Assembly: GCA_017482205.1 (NCBI GenBank) | Contig: JAFUNK010000023.1 | Coordinates: 1 to 64,000, forward strand | Source: Lachnospiraceae bacterium | GTDB taxonomy: Bacteria; Bacillota; Clostridia; Lachnospirales; Lachnospiraceae | Direction of reading: 5' to 3' | DNA: 64,000 nt | Part shown: in pieces, positions 8,313-15,861 of the stretch | Layout: each line of letters begins with the position of its first letter | Numbering within the stretch: the stretch's first letter is position 1 | The notes under the pieces: model-generated | What the model saw: only the letters and a program-made list of their open reading frames with translations | What the model was told of the DNA's origin: nothing | Databases searched by the model: none | Position numbers and translations under genes: made by a program

Positions 8313-8759
8313 TTATTTCTCCTCGTTAATATTATTGTGAATTTTGTTTAAAATGCAGAATAAAGTTTCCAGTTCTTCAGAGGTAATTCCATCCATAATC
8401 TTCTGATTGGTATCGCAGACAGCGTTTCCTATCATAATATGTACCTCTTCACCCTTCGGCAGAAGAATGACACGCTTTAGGCGGGCATCATTTTCTACGG
8501 AAACTCTTTTCACTAAGTCGTTTTGTTCCATCAGCTTCAAAATACCTGTTACCGTGGAACGCCCGATATTAAAGTGTTTTTCAATATCCTTCTGGTAAAC
8601 TTCCTTGTCTTTGTTGTCGTACAGGTATTTTAATACCCAGCCGTTCGTCATGGTAGCTTCATCCAGACCGTCACTTCTTAGTTTATTGTCAATCTTCTTC
8701 TTAATTGCATTGTCCAGGCGGTGAATTTCATAACCCACCCAGGCTTTTTTGTCTTTCAT
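8313..8759 (-). CDS. MarR family transcriptional regulator
   Basis: The 148-residue protein has a winged helix-turn-helix with KDIEKHFNIGRSTVTGILKLMEQNDLVKRVSVENDARLKRVILLPKG, a typical MarR recognition helix and wing, flanked by dimerisation helices. ATG 8759 follows GAGGTGAAG. It is the first gene of the exporter operon. A 41-base palindrome lies 35-75 bases upstream of its start, so autorepression, with relief by an exporter substrate, is the expected mode. Confidence 0.9.
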   Translation of the reverse strand: MKDKKAWVGYEIHRLDNAIKKKIDNKLRSDGLDEATMTNGWVLKYLYDNKDKEVYQKDIEKHFNIGRSTVTGILKLMEQNDLVKRVSVENDARLKRVILLPKGEEVHIMIGNAVCDTNQKIMDGITSEELETLFCILNKIHNNINEEK

Positions 8760-8793
8760 ACTTCACCTCATCTTTCCTGTAAAAAGCATAACA

Positions 8794-8834
8794 AAAATAG
8801 TTCGCATTTGAACAATTCAAACACGAACTATTTT
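8794..8834. promoter_or_regulatory. Probable MarR operator: 41-bp interrupted palindrome
   Basis: AAAATAGTTCG (8794-8804) is the exact reverse complement of CGAACTATTTT (8824-8834). Inside it TTTGAA (8807-8812) mirrors TTCAAA (8816-8821) around CAA. Only the two CA dinucleotides break the symmetry. The inner TTGAA-N-TTCAA pattern fits MarR-type boxes. It lies in the promoter region of the regulator-exporter operon. Confidence 0.7.
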
Positions 8835-8877
8835 AACATATCTAAAAGAGAAGTCAAATTAAAAAAGTATAAACTGG

Positions 8878-8915
8878 AAAAGCCCGCAGGCGTTAAAATT
8901 TGCTTACGGACTTTT
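8878..8915 (-). terminator. Terminator of the DUF4956 gene
   Basis: On the minus strand, downstream of the DUF4956 stop at 8922, AAAAGTCCG-type and CGGGCTTTT-type arms pair imperfectly around an AT-rich loop and end in a T run. It separates the gene from the MarR promoter region. Confidence 0.5.
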
Positions 8916-8921
8916 GGTTTC

Positions 8922-9596
8922 TTATAATTCATCCTTTGCTACCGGGAAGAGACCACAGCTGATAGGGAGGTTACGGTTGCGGCAACGCAGTTTGTCTAAC
9001 ATTTCCTTTTCTTTGGAAGCATCTTTTAAAGTAATATTGTAATGTAAATCAAACATGGTTCCCATGCGGATGGTTTTTACACTTTCTAAAGAACAATTCA
9101 CAGTATATTCCTTGAAAATATCGTCAAACAATCCGTTGTAATCAATGTCTTCCGGTATGTATATTCTGAGAAGTCTGGACTTTTTGGTGTGGTCGGAAGG
9201 AATAATTTTTTCTGCAATAATAATCACAACAGCAAGTGCTACCGTAAATAAAGCGGCATACCCTACATAGCCCATACCGATGGCAATGCCTGCTGCCGTG
9301 GTAAAGAAAAGAATACAGATATCTCTGGAGCAGCCCGGCAGAGAACGGAAACGCACAAGGCTGAAAGCACCTGCCACTGCCACACCGGCACCAATACTGC
9401 CGTTGACTAACATAATTACGGTTTCTACAACGGCGGGCATTATCAAAATAGTAATCATCATATATTTGGAGGGCTTTTCTGCACCTAAGCGGTATACAAA
9501 GGTAATAATCAGACCGCATAACAGTGCAACAATAAACGAAACAGAAATGCCTGCCAAAGAATTCATGGAAATCGGGTTAAAAATAAAGTTTGTCAT
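8922..9596 (-). CDS. DUF4956 family membrane protein
   Basis: The 224-residue protein has four hydrophobic helices in its first 130 residues, including SLAGISVSFIVALLCGLIITFVY and GAGVAVAGAFSLVRFRS. The GAFSLVRFRS-x-PG segment is the family signature. A soluble C-terminal domain follows. A longer frame opens at 9722, but ATG 9596 starts at the conserved MTNFIFNPIS and follows AGAAAGG. DUF4956 genes recur beside VTC-domain and CotH genes, as here on the opposite strand, so a shared envelope role is likely. The biochemical function is unknown. Confidence 0.85.
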   Translation of the reverse strand: MTNFIFNPISMNSLAGISVSFIVALLCGLIITFVYRLGAEKPSKYMMITILIMPAVVETVIMLVNGSIGAGVAVAGAFSLVRFRSLPGCSRDICILFFTTAAGIAIGMGYVGYAALFTVALAVVIIIAEKIIPSDHTKKSRLLRIYIPEDIDYNGLFDDIFKEYTVNCSLESVKTIRMGTMFDLHYNITLKDASKEKEMLDKLRCRNRNLPISCGLFPVAKDEL

Positions 9597-9692
9597 AGAT
9601 AAGCCTTTCTTTGGTACAAATATAATGTCTGCAACATAATCCCCCATTCTGATGATTATTTTTAAGTGTAACAGACAAAGTTTCATAAAATA

Positions 9693-9722
9693 ATTATATC
9701 GTTTGTCATAAAATCTTGTCAA
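9693..9722 (-). promoter_or_regulatory. Sigma-A promoter for DUF4956 gene
   Basis: Read on the minus strand, TTGACA (9722-9717) and TATAAT (9698-9693) are separated by 18 bases. Transcription should start near 9686, giving a leader of about 90 bases. Confidence 0.7.
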
Positions 9723-9810
9723 GGTTTGCAGGCTTGCAACAAGGCTGTAAATATGATAAAAAGGAGTAAGAAACAGTTGTTAAAATTTCTCGGAAAGCCG
9801 GTTTTTATCA

Positions 9811-10533
9811 ATGACATATGTACAGAATTTTAATCGTTATGAAATAAAGTATCTGCTTACCGAAGAGCAGAAGAATAAATTCATAGAAGCTATCGGCGAA
9901 GAACTCTGCCGGGATACTTATGCTTCCTATACCATCAGTAATCTGTATCTGGATACAGAGGACTTTTATTTTATTGAGCACTCATTGGAAAAGCCCATAT
10001 ACAAAGAGAAACTGCGTGTGCGAAGCTACGGAGAGACGGACAGGGAAAAGGAAGTCTTTCTGGAAATAAAAAAGAAGTACAAAAAAACCGTCTATAAGCG
10101 AAGAATTGTGTTACCTCTTAAAGAAGTAGAAAAATATCTGGAGGACGGTAAAAAACCGGAAGGTTTGAAAGGATATGGGGCAAATCAGATTTTTGAAGAA
10201 ATTGACTTTCTGATGAAGCAGTATAAGCCCTCTCCCAAGTTGTTTTTAGCCTATGACAGAGAAGCATGGTTTTTAAAAAAATACCCGCAGATACGTATTA
10301 CCTTTGACAAAAACATCAGAGGCAGGTGGGAGGGTCTTTCCCTTTGCGAAGAAAAAGGAGCAGAACTATTGGATACCGGCATAGAGGACTATGCACTGAT
10401 GGAAATTAAGTGCCCGCAGGCTTTGCCCGTGGAATACGCAAATATTCTTTCAAAGCTGGGTATTTTTCCTACATCCTTTTCCAAATACGGAAAGATGTAT
10501 CTGATGCGGAAAGAAAAAGGAGGGCAGGTATGA
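9811..10533 (+). CDS. VTC domain-containing protein (polyphosphate polymerase-like)
   Basis: The 240-residue protein is a single triphosphate-tunnel fold of the VTC type. It has the opening NRYEIKYLLTEEQ, the basic strands KLRVRSYG, EVFLEIKKKYKKTVYKRRI and LFLAYDREAW, and the closing acidic strand MEIKCPQALP. Alternating Lys/Arg and Glu residues are what line the nucleotide/polyphosphate tunnel in this family. Bacterial VTC proteins in this context are often annotated as polyphosphate polymerases, but activity here is unproven. The ribosome binding site is weak. Its stop overlaps the cotH-like start by four bases (ATGA at 10530-10533), implying translational coupling. Confidence 0.88.
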   Translation: MTYVQNFNRYEIKYLLTEEQKNKFIEAIGEELCRDTYASYTISNLYLDTEDFYFIEHSLEKPIYKEKLRVRSYGETDREKEVFLEIKKKYKKTVYKRRIVLPLKEVEKYLEDGKKPEGLKGYGANQIFEEIDFLMKQYKPSPKLFLAYDREAWFLKKYPQIRITFDKNIRGRWEGLSLCEEKGAELLDTGIEDYALMEIKCPQALPVEYANILSKLGIFPTSFSKYGKMYLMRKEKGGQV

Positions 10534-12464
10534 AGCCTTTACAGAAAAAAATAAATTTCAGACTGCTTATGGCGGCATTATTTACCGGTATGTCCATGAC
10601 AATGTTAGCGGCATGTGCAGAGAGCGGAAACACAAATGTTGTGACAGGACAGGATGCAACAAATGCTATAACAGCGTCCGTAGCTTTTTCCCATGAGAGC
10701 GGAATTTATGCGGAAGAATTTAATTTGGAAATTATGGCTTTAACAGAGGGTGACATTTATTATACTACCGACGGCAGCGACCCTGCGGTCAGTGCTACGG
10801 CAATTTTATATGAAGGCCCCATTGCAGTTACGGACAGGAAGGGCGATCCCAATGTAGTCTCTGCCGTGGACCCGGTGCTTTTTTCTGCCAATTATAATGT
10901 GGTAAATGCAAACAAAGACAATTTTGACTGTAAAATGGAGGCACCTGCGGATGAAGATGTGGATAAATGTACCGTTATCCGGGCAGCAGTAAAGGGCATG
11001 GACGGAAGTTTTGCAGAAGAGGCTTTTGCCACTTATTTTATCGGTACTGCCGAGGAGCATATTGAAGGACTTAGGGCAAGCTGTGAAGCTGCCGGTACTT
11101 CTCTTGCAGTTATCAGCATCAATATGAACTATGAGGATTTATTTGACAGTGAAACCGGTATTTATGTAAAAGGTGATATTTTTGATGCCGCACTGGCAGA
11201 GTATTTACAAACCGGAAGTCTCCGTGACGGAGAAACAGCCCGTTCACTGGATGCCAATTACAAGCAAAAGGGAAGGGAGTGGGAAAGAGAAGCTGCAATC
11301 ACTTTTTTTGAGTTTGGAGCAGACGGCAGTGCAGAAGCCGTATTTTCCCAAAACTGCGGTATCAGAATACAGGGTAACTACTCCCGTTCGGATTTACAAA
11401 AAGGTTTACGCCTGTATGCCAGAACAGAGTACGGTGCCAACAATTTTAACTATACCGTTTTTGGAGAAGATTATTTAAATGTAAACGGTGAGGTAATGGA
11501 TAAGTTTGACACCCTTGTTTTAAGAAATGGCGGAAACTGTGCATTTACAGCTAAATTTAACGACACCTACTGGCAGTCCTTAATTGGAGAACTGGATTGC
11601 AGTACCCAGCAGTCCCGCCCCTGCGTGGTATATTTAAACGGTGAATACTGGGGACTCTATATTTTGCAGGAAGATTACACCGATGATTACATGCAGGACT
11701 ATTACGGTGTTGTGAAAGAGGATGTAGTAATTTATAAAGGGGATGCGGAAGCGCTGGAGCTGGGCTACAAACTGGACGAAGGGGAACTCCCTCAGGGTGT
11801 GACTGATGAATCCTATTATTTTAAAGAACTGTTTGAGTTCTTTGATACACATGAAAACTTACAGTCCGAGGAAGATTATAACGAATTTATCAAACTGGTG
11901 GATCCGGATTCCGTGCTGGATTATTTTGCGGTACAGAGCTGGATTGATAATAAATGGGACTGGCCCGGCAAAAACTGGTCCATGTGGAGAACCACATCGA
12001 CAGATGTCTCCAATGAGTACGCGGACGGCAGATGGCGTCTGATGTTTTATGATATTGAGTTTGGCGGTGTCTGCGGAGAAGGTGATGCACGTAACAACAC
12101 CATAAAAAATGCAAACTACAAACCGGACGGACTTTTGGATATGGATACGGAAAATCCGGCAGTGCTTTGTTTTGCTTATCTGATGACCAATGACGGATTT
12201 AGGGAAGCATTTTATGAAAAGCTGAGGGGATTGTCTACAGGTTGCTTTGAAAAGGAAGCGGCACTGGAAAGACTGGGAGAATTTGAAGCAATTTATGCTC
12301 CCTTGTATAACCAGTTCTTTACCCGTTACGAGGGAACGGGTTCCGCTAAGGATGCTCTGTACGGCGGATATGCCACCTCAAAATGTATCAGGGATTTCCT
12401 GGCAAAAAGAGAAGATAATATAGAGCGGATGATAGAGTTCTGCGAAAGCGTATTAGGAGAATAA
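10530..12464 (+). CDS. CotH kinase family lipoprotein with chitobiase-like domain
   Basis: This 644-residue protein starts with a lipoprotein signal (lipobox LAAC, Cys near residue 30). A beta-sandwich of the chitobiase/hexosaminidase C-terminal type follows (IYYTTDGSDPAVSATA). The rest is the CotH kinase domain: GIRIQGNYSRS, LVLRNGGN, YLNGEYWGLYILQEDYTDDYM, AVQSWIDNKWDWPGKNW and the metal-binding LMFYDIEFGG. CotH proteins phosphorylate secreted proteins, for example the B. subtilis spore coat. Here the enzyme should act outside the membrane. The frame runs further upstream, but ATG 10530 is coupled to the VTC stop. The partner DUF4956 lies across the divergent promoter. Confidence 0.88.
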   Translation: MKPLQKKINFRLLMAALFTGMSMTMLAACAESGNTNVVTGQDATNAITASVAFSHESGIYAEEFNLEIMALTEGDIYYTTDGSDPAVSATAILYEGPIAVTDRKGDPNVVSAVDPVLFSANYNVVNANKDNFDCKMEAPADEDVDKCTVIRAAVKGMDGSFAEEAFATYFIGTAEEHIEGLRASCEAAGTSLAVISINMNYEDLFDSETGIYVKGDIFDAALAEYLQTGSLRDGETARSLDANYKQKGREWEREAAITFFEFGADGSAEAVFSQNCGIRIQGNYSRSDLQKGLRLYARTEYGANNFNYTVFGEDYLNVNGEVMDKFDTLVLRNGGNCAFTAKFNDTYWQSLIGELDCSTQQSRPCVVYLNGEYWGLYILQEDYTDDYMQDYYGVVKEDVVIYKGDAEALELGYKLDEGELPQGVTDESYYFKELFEFFDTHENLQSEEDYNEFIKLVDPDSVLDYFAVQSWIDNKWDWPGKNWSMWRTTSTDVSNEYADGRWRLMFYDIEFGGVCGEGDARNNTIKNANYKPDGLLDMDTENPAVLCFAYLMTNDGFREAFYEKLRGLSTGCFEKEAALERLGEFEAIYAPLYNQFFTRYEGTGSAKDALYGGYATSKCIRDFLAKREDNIERMIEFCESVLGE

Positions 12465-12466
12465 CC

Positions 12467-13231
12467 ATGATATTTGAAACACATGCACATTATGATGACG
12501 AAGCATTTTCAGAGGATAGGGACAGCTTGCTTGTTTCCATGCCCCAAAACGGTATCGGTAAGATAGTAAATGTAGGAGCAAGCATTTCTTCCTGTAAAAC
12601 TACAATAGAACTGATGGATAAATACGCTTATGTATATGGTGCATTGGGAGTACATCCCAGTGAAACGGCGGAATTCACGGAAGAAAATTTTGCATGGCTG
12701 CGGGAGCAGTGTAGCCACAAAAAATGTGTGGCGGTAGGAGAAATCGGCCTGGATTATTATTGGCCGGAACCTGACAGGGAAACCCAGAAAAAATGGTTCA
12801 TAAAGCAGCTCAATCTGGCAAGGGAATTAAAGCTTCCGATGGTAATTCACTCCAGAGATGCGGCACAGGATACCATGGATATTATGAAAGAGCAGCATGC
12901 AGAAGAAATAGGGGGAGTGATACATTGCTTTTCCTATACGAAAGAGACGGCAGCAGTCTTTTTGAATATGGGCTTCTATATCGGAGTAGGGGGAGTGATT
13001 ACATTTAAGAATGCTAAAAAGCTGAAAGAAGCAGTAGAATGTATTCCAATGGACAGGATCGTAGTGGAGACTGACAGTCCATATCTTGCACCGGTTCCCA
13101 ATAGAGGAAAAAGGAACGATTCCCTGCATTTGCCATATATTATAAAAGAGATTGCTGATATTAAAGGGTTAACACCTGCTGAGGTGGAAAAAATTACATG
13201 GAATAATGCAGAAAAGCTGTATTGCTTTTAA
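12467..13231 (+). CDS. TatD family metal-dependent hydrolase
   Basis: The 254-residue protein keeps the TatD amidohydrolase metal ligands: ETHAHYDD (HxH), GEIGLDYYW (Glu), VIHSRDA, VIHCFSY and VETDSPYLAP. The family acts as a metal-dependent 3'-5' DNase or D-aminoacyl hydrolase in the cytoplasm. The start follows AGGAGA inside the end of the cotH-like gene, two bases after its stop, so it is probably co-transcribed with VTC-CotH. That is unusual company for a housekeeping gene often found beside metG. Confidence 0.92.
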   Translation: MIFETHAHYDDEAFSEDRDSLLVSMPQNGIGKIVNVGASISSCKTTIELMDKYAYVYGALGVHPSETAEFTEENFAWLREQCSHKKCVAVGEIGLDYYWPEPDRETQKKWFIKQLNLARELKLPMVIHSRDAAQDTMDIMKEQHAEEIGGVIHCFSYTKETAAVFLNMGFYIGVGGVITFKNAKKLKEAVECIPMDRIVVETDSPYLAPVPNRGKRNDSLHLPYIIKEIADIKGLTPAEVEKITWNNAEKLYCF

Positions 13232-13279
13232 AAAAGTACAAAGAAATTAAGTTATCTAGTTCCAAAGTACGATATAGTG

Positions 13280-13288
13280 TGATATACT
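13280..13288 (+). promoter_or_regulatory. Possible extended -10 promoter for the diguanylate cyclase gene
   Basis: TG-A-TATACT (13280-13288) is an extended -10 element. The -35 position (13260-13265, TTCCAA) is poor. It leaves a leader of about 80 bases with no recognisable riboswitch. Confidence 0.4.
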
Positions 13289-13374
13289 TTAATTAAATAG
13301 AGAGCTTTGTTTGGGGACAGAGCGTTTTTGTGTGTAGAAAAGTAAAAGGGAATGAATTATAGCGGGGACTTTAT

Positions 13375-15054
13375 ATGAGAAGGTTATGCAAAAGAGCACT
13401 GGCAAGCATGGTAGCTGTGCTATCGATGGTTCTATTGTGTATAGGTTTTTTACCTGAACTACATACGCAGGCAGCAAGCAGTGCTGATGGAGCAAGGATA
13501 TTGTTTATCAGCTCTTATTCCTATGGGTGGGACACCGTACAGCTTCAGATCGAAGGTATCAAAAAAGGTGTGGCACATGATACCGTAGTAGATTATGAAT
13601 TTATGGACACCAAGAGGGTGAATGATGCCGTTTCCATGCAGATGTTTTATGACGGACTGGCATATCGTCTTTCTATGGTGGAGCCCTATGATGCAGTTAT
13701 TTTAGGGGATGATGCTGCATTGCAGTTTGCATTGGAATATCGTGAAGACTTATTTCCCGGCATCCCTCTTATTTTTGAAGGTGTCAATGACGAAGAACTG
13801 GCAAAGCAGGCAGTTGAAGACCCGTTGATTACAGGTATTTTAGAAAAACTTTCTGTGGAAAAAAATATAGAACTGGCACTTTCTATTTATCCGGAAGCTA
13901 CCAGAGTAGTAGGTATTTTTGATGACAGTATTACCGGTGAAGCAGAAAGAAAGAATTTTTATGCACATGCGGAACTGTTTCCTGAGTTGGAATTTTCTGA
14001 GATAAATACTTCCAAGCTGACAACAGCAGAATTAAAAAATGAATTATCGAATATTGAAGAAGGTACCATTTTGATTTATGTGGTGATGACAGAGGATGCC
14101 AGTGGTAAGCAGTATACCAACAAAGAATCCATAGAGCTGATTGCCAAGTTTGCGTCCGTTCCGGCTTTGCGTATGGTGGAAGGCGGTATCGGATGGGGTG
14201 TTTTAGGAGGCAATATTGTTTCCATGGAACAGTCCGGACAAAAGGCAGCAGAGCTTGCCATGAGTATTATTCAGGGTACTCACAATATGAAAGATATGGC
14301 TTTAATTGTGGATAGTCCTAATGTATATTGTATTGATGAGATGGTAATGGAGAAATTTGGCATTTCTGATTCTGTTTTACCGGAAGATACTATTTTTATA
14401 AATCATCAGGAAACTTTCTTTGAGCGAAATAAAGAAATTTTAACACCTGTGATTGCAGTGAGTGTTGTTATTCTGGTAGTTGTAATCTATATTTTGATTG
14501 ATAATGTAAAGAGACGTAAGCTGACGGCTGAACTGGAAGAAGCCAGAAGCTATCTGGAAGATGCTTCCCAGCACGACTTCCTGACAGGACTGCCCAACCG
14601 TTCCAAGTTTATGCATGACTTAGAGGAAACCCTTGCAGCTAAGACTCCTTGTACAGTTATTATGGTAGATATTGATAACTTTAAAGGCATCAATGATACT
14701 TATGGACATAGTGCAGGCGACGAAGCGTTGCAACAGATTGCTGCCCGTTTGAAGGCTATGCGGACACAGTTATTATCTGCGTATCGTTTTGCAGGTGATG
14801 AATTTATACTGATTTTGAAGAGTGATATTAAAAAAATTACGGATACCACTGCCCATCAGTGCTTGCAGGTATTTGCCAAGAGTTTCAAAATTGCCGGTAA
14901 AGCATACGAGATTCAAGGCAGTGTAGGTATTGCATCTTATCCAAAAGATACTACTGATTTAGAGCAGTTAATTGCTTACGCAGATGATGCCATGTATGGT
15001 GTTAAGAAGAACGGAAAGAACTCTTACGCATACTACCAAGGTGAAAAACAATAA
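13375..15054 (+). CDS. Membrane-bound diguanylate cyclase with periplasmic-binding-like sensor domain
   Basis: The 559-residue protein has a signal/anchor (residues 1-34), an extracytoplasmic domain of the ABC substrate-binding (PF04392-like) type over about 40-340, one transmembrane helix near 358-378 (VSVVILVVVIYILI) and a GGDEF domain over about 395-555. The active-site motif is AGDEF (473-477), a permitted variant, and the upstream DIDNFKGINDTYGHSAGDEAL is intact, so it should make cyclic di-GMP. The inhibitory RxxD site before the motif is absent. The sensor domain probably binds a small solute such as an amino acid. It sits alone, with a terminator/promoter just downstream. Confidence 0.85.
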   Translation: MRRLCKRALASMVAVLSMVLLCIGFLPELHTQAASSADGARILFISSYSYGWDTVQLQIEGIKKGVAHDTVVDYEFMDTKRVNDAVSMQMFYDGLAYRLSMVEPYDAVILGDDAALQFALEYREDLFPGIPLIFEGVNDEELAKQAVEDPLITGILEKLSVEKNIELALSIYPEATRVVGIFDDSITGEAERKNFYAHAELFPELEFSEINTSKLTTAELKNELSNIEEGTILIYVVMTEDASGKQYTNKESIELIAKFASVPALRMVEGGIGWGVLGGNIVSMEQSGQKAAELAMSIIQGTHNMKDMALIVDSPNVYCIDEMVMEKFGISDSVLPEDTIFINHQETFFERNKEILTPVIAVSVVILVVVIYILIDNVKRRKLTAELEEARSYLEDASQHDFLTGLPNRSKFMHDLEETLAAKTPCTVIMVDIDNFKGINDTYGHSAGDEALQQIAARLKAMRTQLLSAYRFAGDEFILILKSDIKKITDTTAHQCLQVFAKSFKIAGKAYEIQGSVGIASYPKDTTDLEQLIAYADDAMYGVKKNGKNSYAYYQGEKQ

Positions 15055-15082
15055 ATATTTATTGAAAAACAATAAAAATATA

Positions 15083-15111
15083 TTGACAATCGGAAAACCC
15101 CGTGCTATATT
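15083..15111 (+). promoter_or_regulatory. Sigma-A promoter for the DUF2975-HTH-DUF4173 operon
   Basis: TTGACA (15083-15088), a 17-base spacer, then TATATT (15106-15111). The spacer is the 5' arm of the terminator of the preceding gene, so the two elements physically overlap. Confidence 0.75.
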
Positions 15112-15143
15112 CATGATAATCTCATGAGAGCAGGGGTTTTTTT
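15094..15143 (+). terminator. Terminator of the diguanylate cyclase gene
   Basis: AAAACCCC-G-TGCT (15094-15106) pairs with AGCA-GGGGTTTT (15129-15140) followed by more T. CATGA/TCATG extends the pairing inside the loop. The 5' arm overlaps the next promoter. Confidence 0.75.
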
Positions 15144-15173
15144 GATTGCCTTATAGGCAGAACAGGAGGAAAG

Positions 15174-15623
15174 ATGAAAAAAGAAAATATCATTCGCATC
15201 ACAAAATATTTATTGGACTTTATGTTTTTTGCAGGAATCGGGGTAACCGCTACATTGCCCTTTTCGGTAAAATGGCTGGGACAGTATCTGCCAAATGTAT
15301 CAGAACATTACACGGAAGTAGTTATCATCTATTTTGTATTAGGTCTTCTTGCTTTAGCAATTTTAGGAGAGCTTCGCAAAATATTCCGTACAGTTTTGGC
15401 AGATAATTGTTTTGTAACCGAAAATGTAGTCAGCCTTCAAAGAATGGGTACTTACAGCTTTATGATTGCACTGGTATCTCTGGTACGCAGTATTTTGTAT
15501 CTGACCATTGCCATGGGAGTGGTTATTCTGGTGTTTGTAATAGCAGGACTTTTCAGTAAGGTACTGGCATTTGTTTTTGAGAGAGCTATCAATTACAAAG
15601 AAGAAAATGATTTGACAATATAG
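15174..15623 (+). CDS. DUF2975 domain-containing membrane protein
   Basis: The 149-residue protein has four hydrophobic helices: LDFMFFAGIGVTATLPF, VVIIYFVLGLLALAILG, FMIALVSLVRSILYLTI and VVILVFVIAGLFSKVLAFVFE. The intervening segment FRTVLADNCFVTENVVSLQRMG is the DUF2975 hallmark. Such proteins (YoaS-like) are nearly always followed by a tiny Cro/CI-type regulator, as here 10 bases downstream. Function is unknown, and a signalling role with that regulator is inferred from the constant pairing. Confidence 0.85.
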   Translation: MKKENIIRITKYLLDFMFFAGIGVTATLPFSVKWLGQYLPNVSEHYTEVVIIYFVLGLLALAILGELRKIFRTVLADNCFVTENVVSLQRMGTYSFMIALVSLVRSILYLTIAMGVVILVFVIAGLFSKVLAFVFERAINYKEENDLTI

Positions 15624-15633
15624 GAGGTGCCAA

Positions 15634-15861
15634 ATGGCAATCAGAATCAATTTAGACGTAGTAATGGCACAACGAAAAAAAGGCCTGACTGAGTTGGCAG
15701 GTGAAGTAGATTTGACACTGGCAAATCTTTCTATTTTGAAAAATAATAAAGCAAAAGCAATCCGTTTCTCCACGCTGGACGCGATCTGCAAAGCACTTTC
15801 CTGTCAGCCGGGAGATATTATCGAATATGTAGAAGATGAGGAGGAAGAAAACGATGGATAA
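15634..15861 (+). CDS. Small Cro/CI-type HTH regulator (YozG-like)
   Basis: The 75-residue protein is one helix-turn-helix of the XRE/HTH_26 type: MAQRKKGLTELAGEVDLTLANLSILKNNKAKAIRFSTLDAICKALSCQPGDIIEY, ending in an acidic tail. It follows AGGAGG closely after the DUF2975 gene, and its last codons overlap the start of the next gene by eight bases. It presumably regulates its own operon. No palindromic operator is evident apart from the terminator/promoter hairpin. Confidence 0.9.
   Translation: MAIRINLDVVMAQRKKGLTELAGEVDLTLANLSILKNNKAKAIRFSTLDAICKALSCQPGDIIEYVEDEEEENDG

Noticed and set aside
13232-13374. Cyclic-di-GMP riboswitch before the GGDEF gene
   Set aside because: No GEMM class I or II core motif or comparable long-range pairing is visible.
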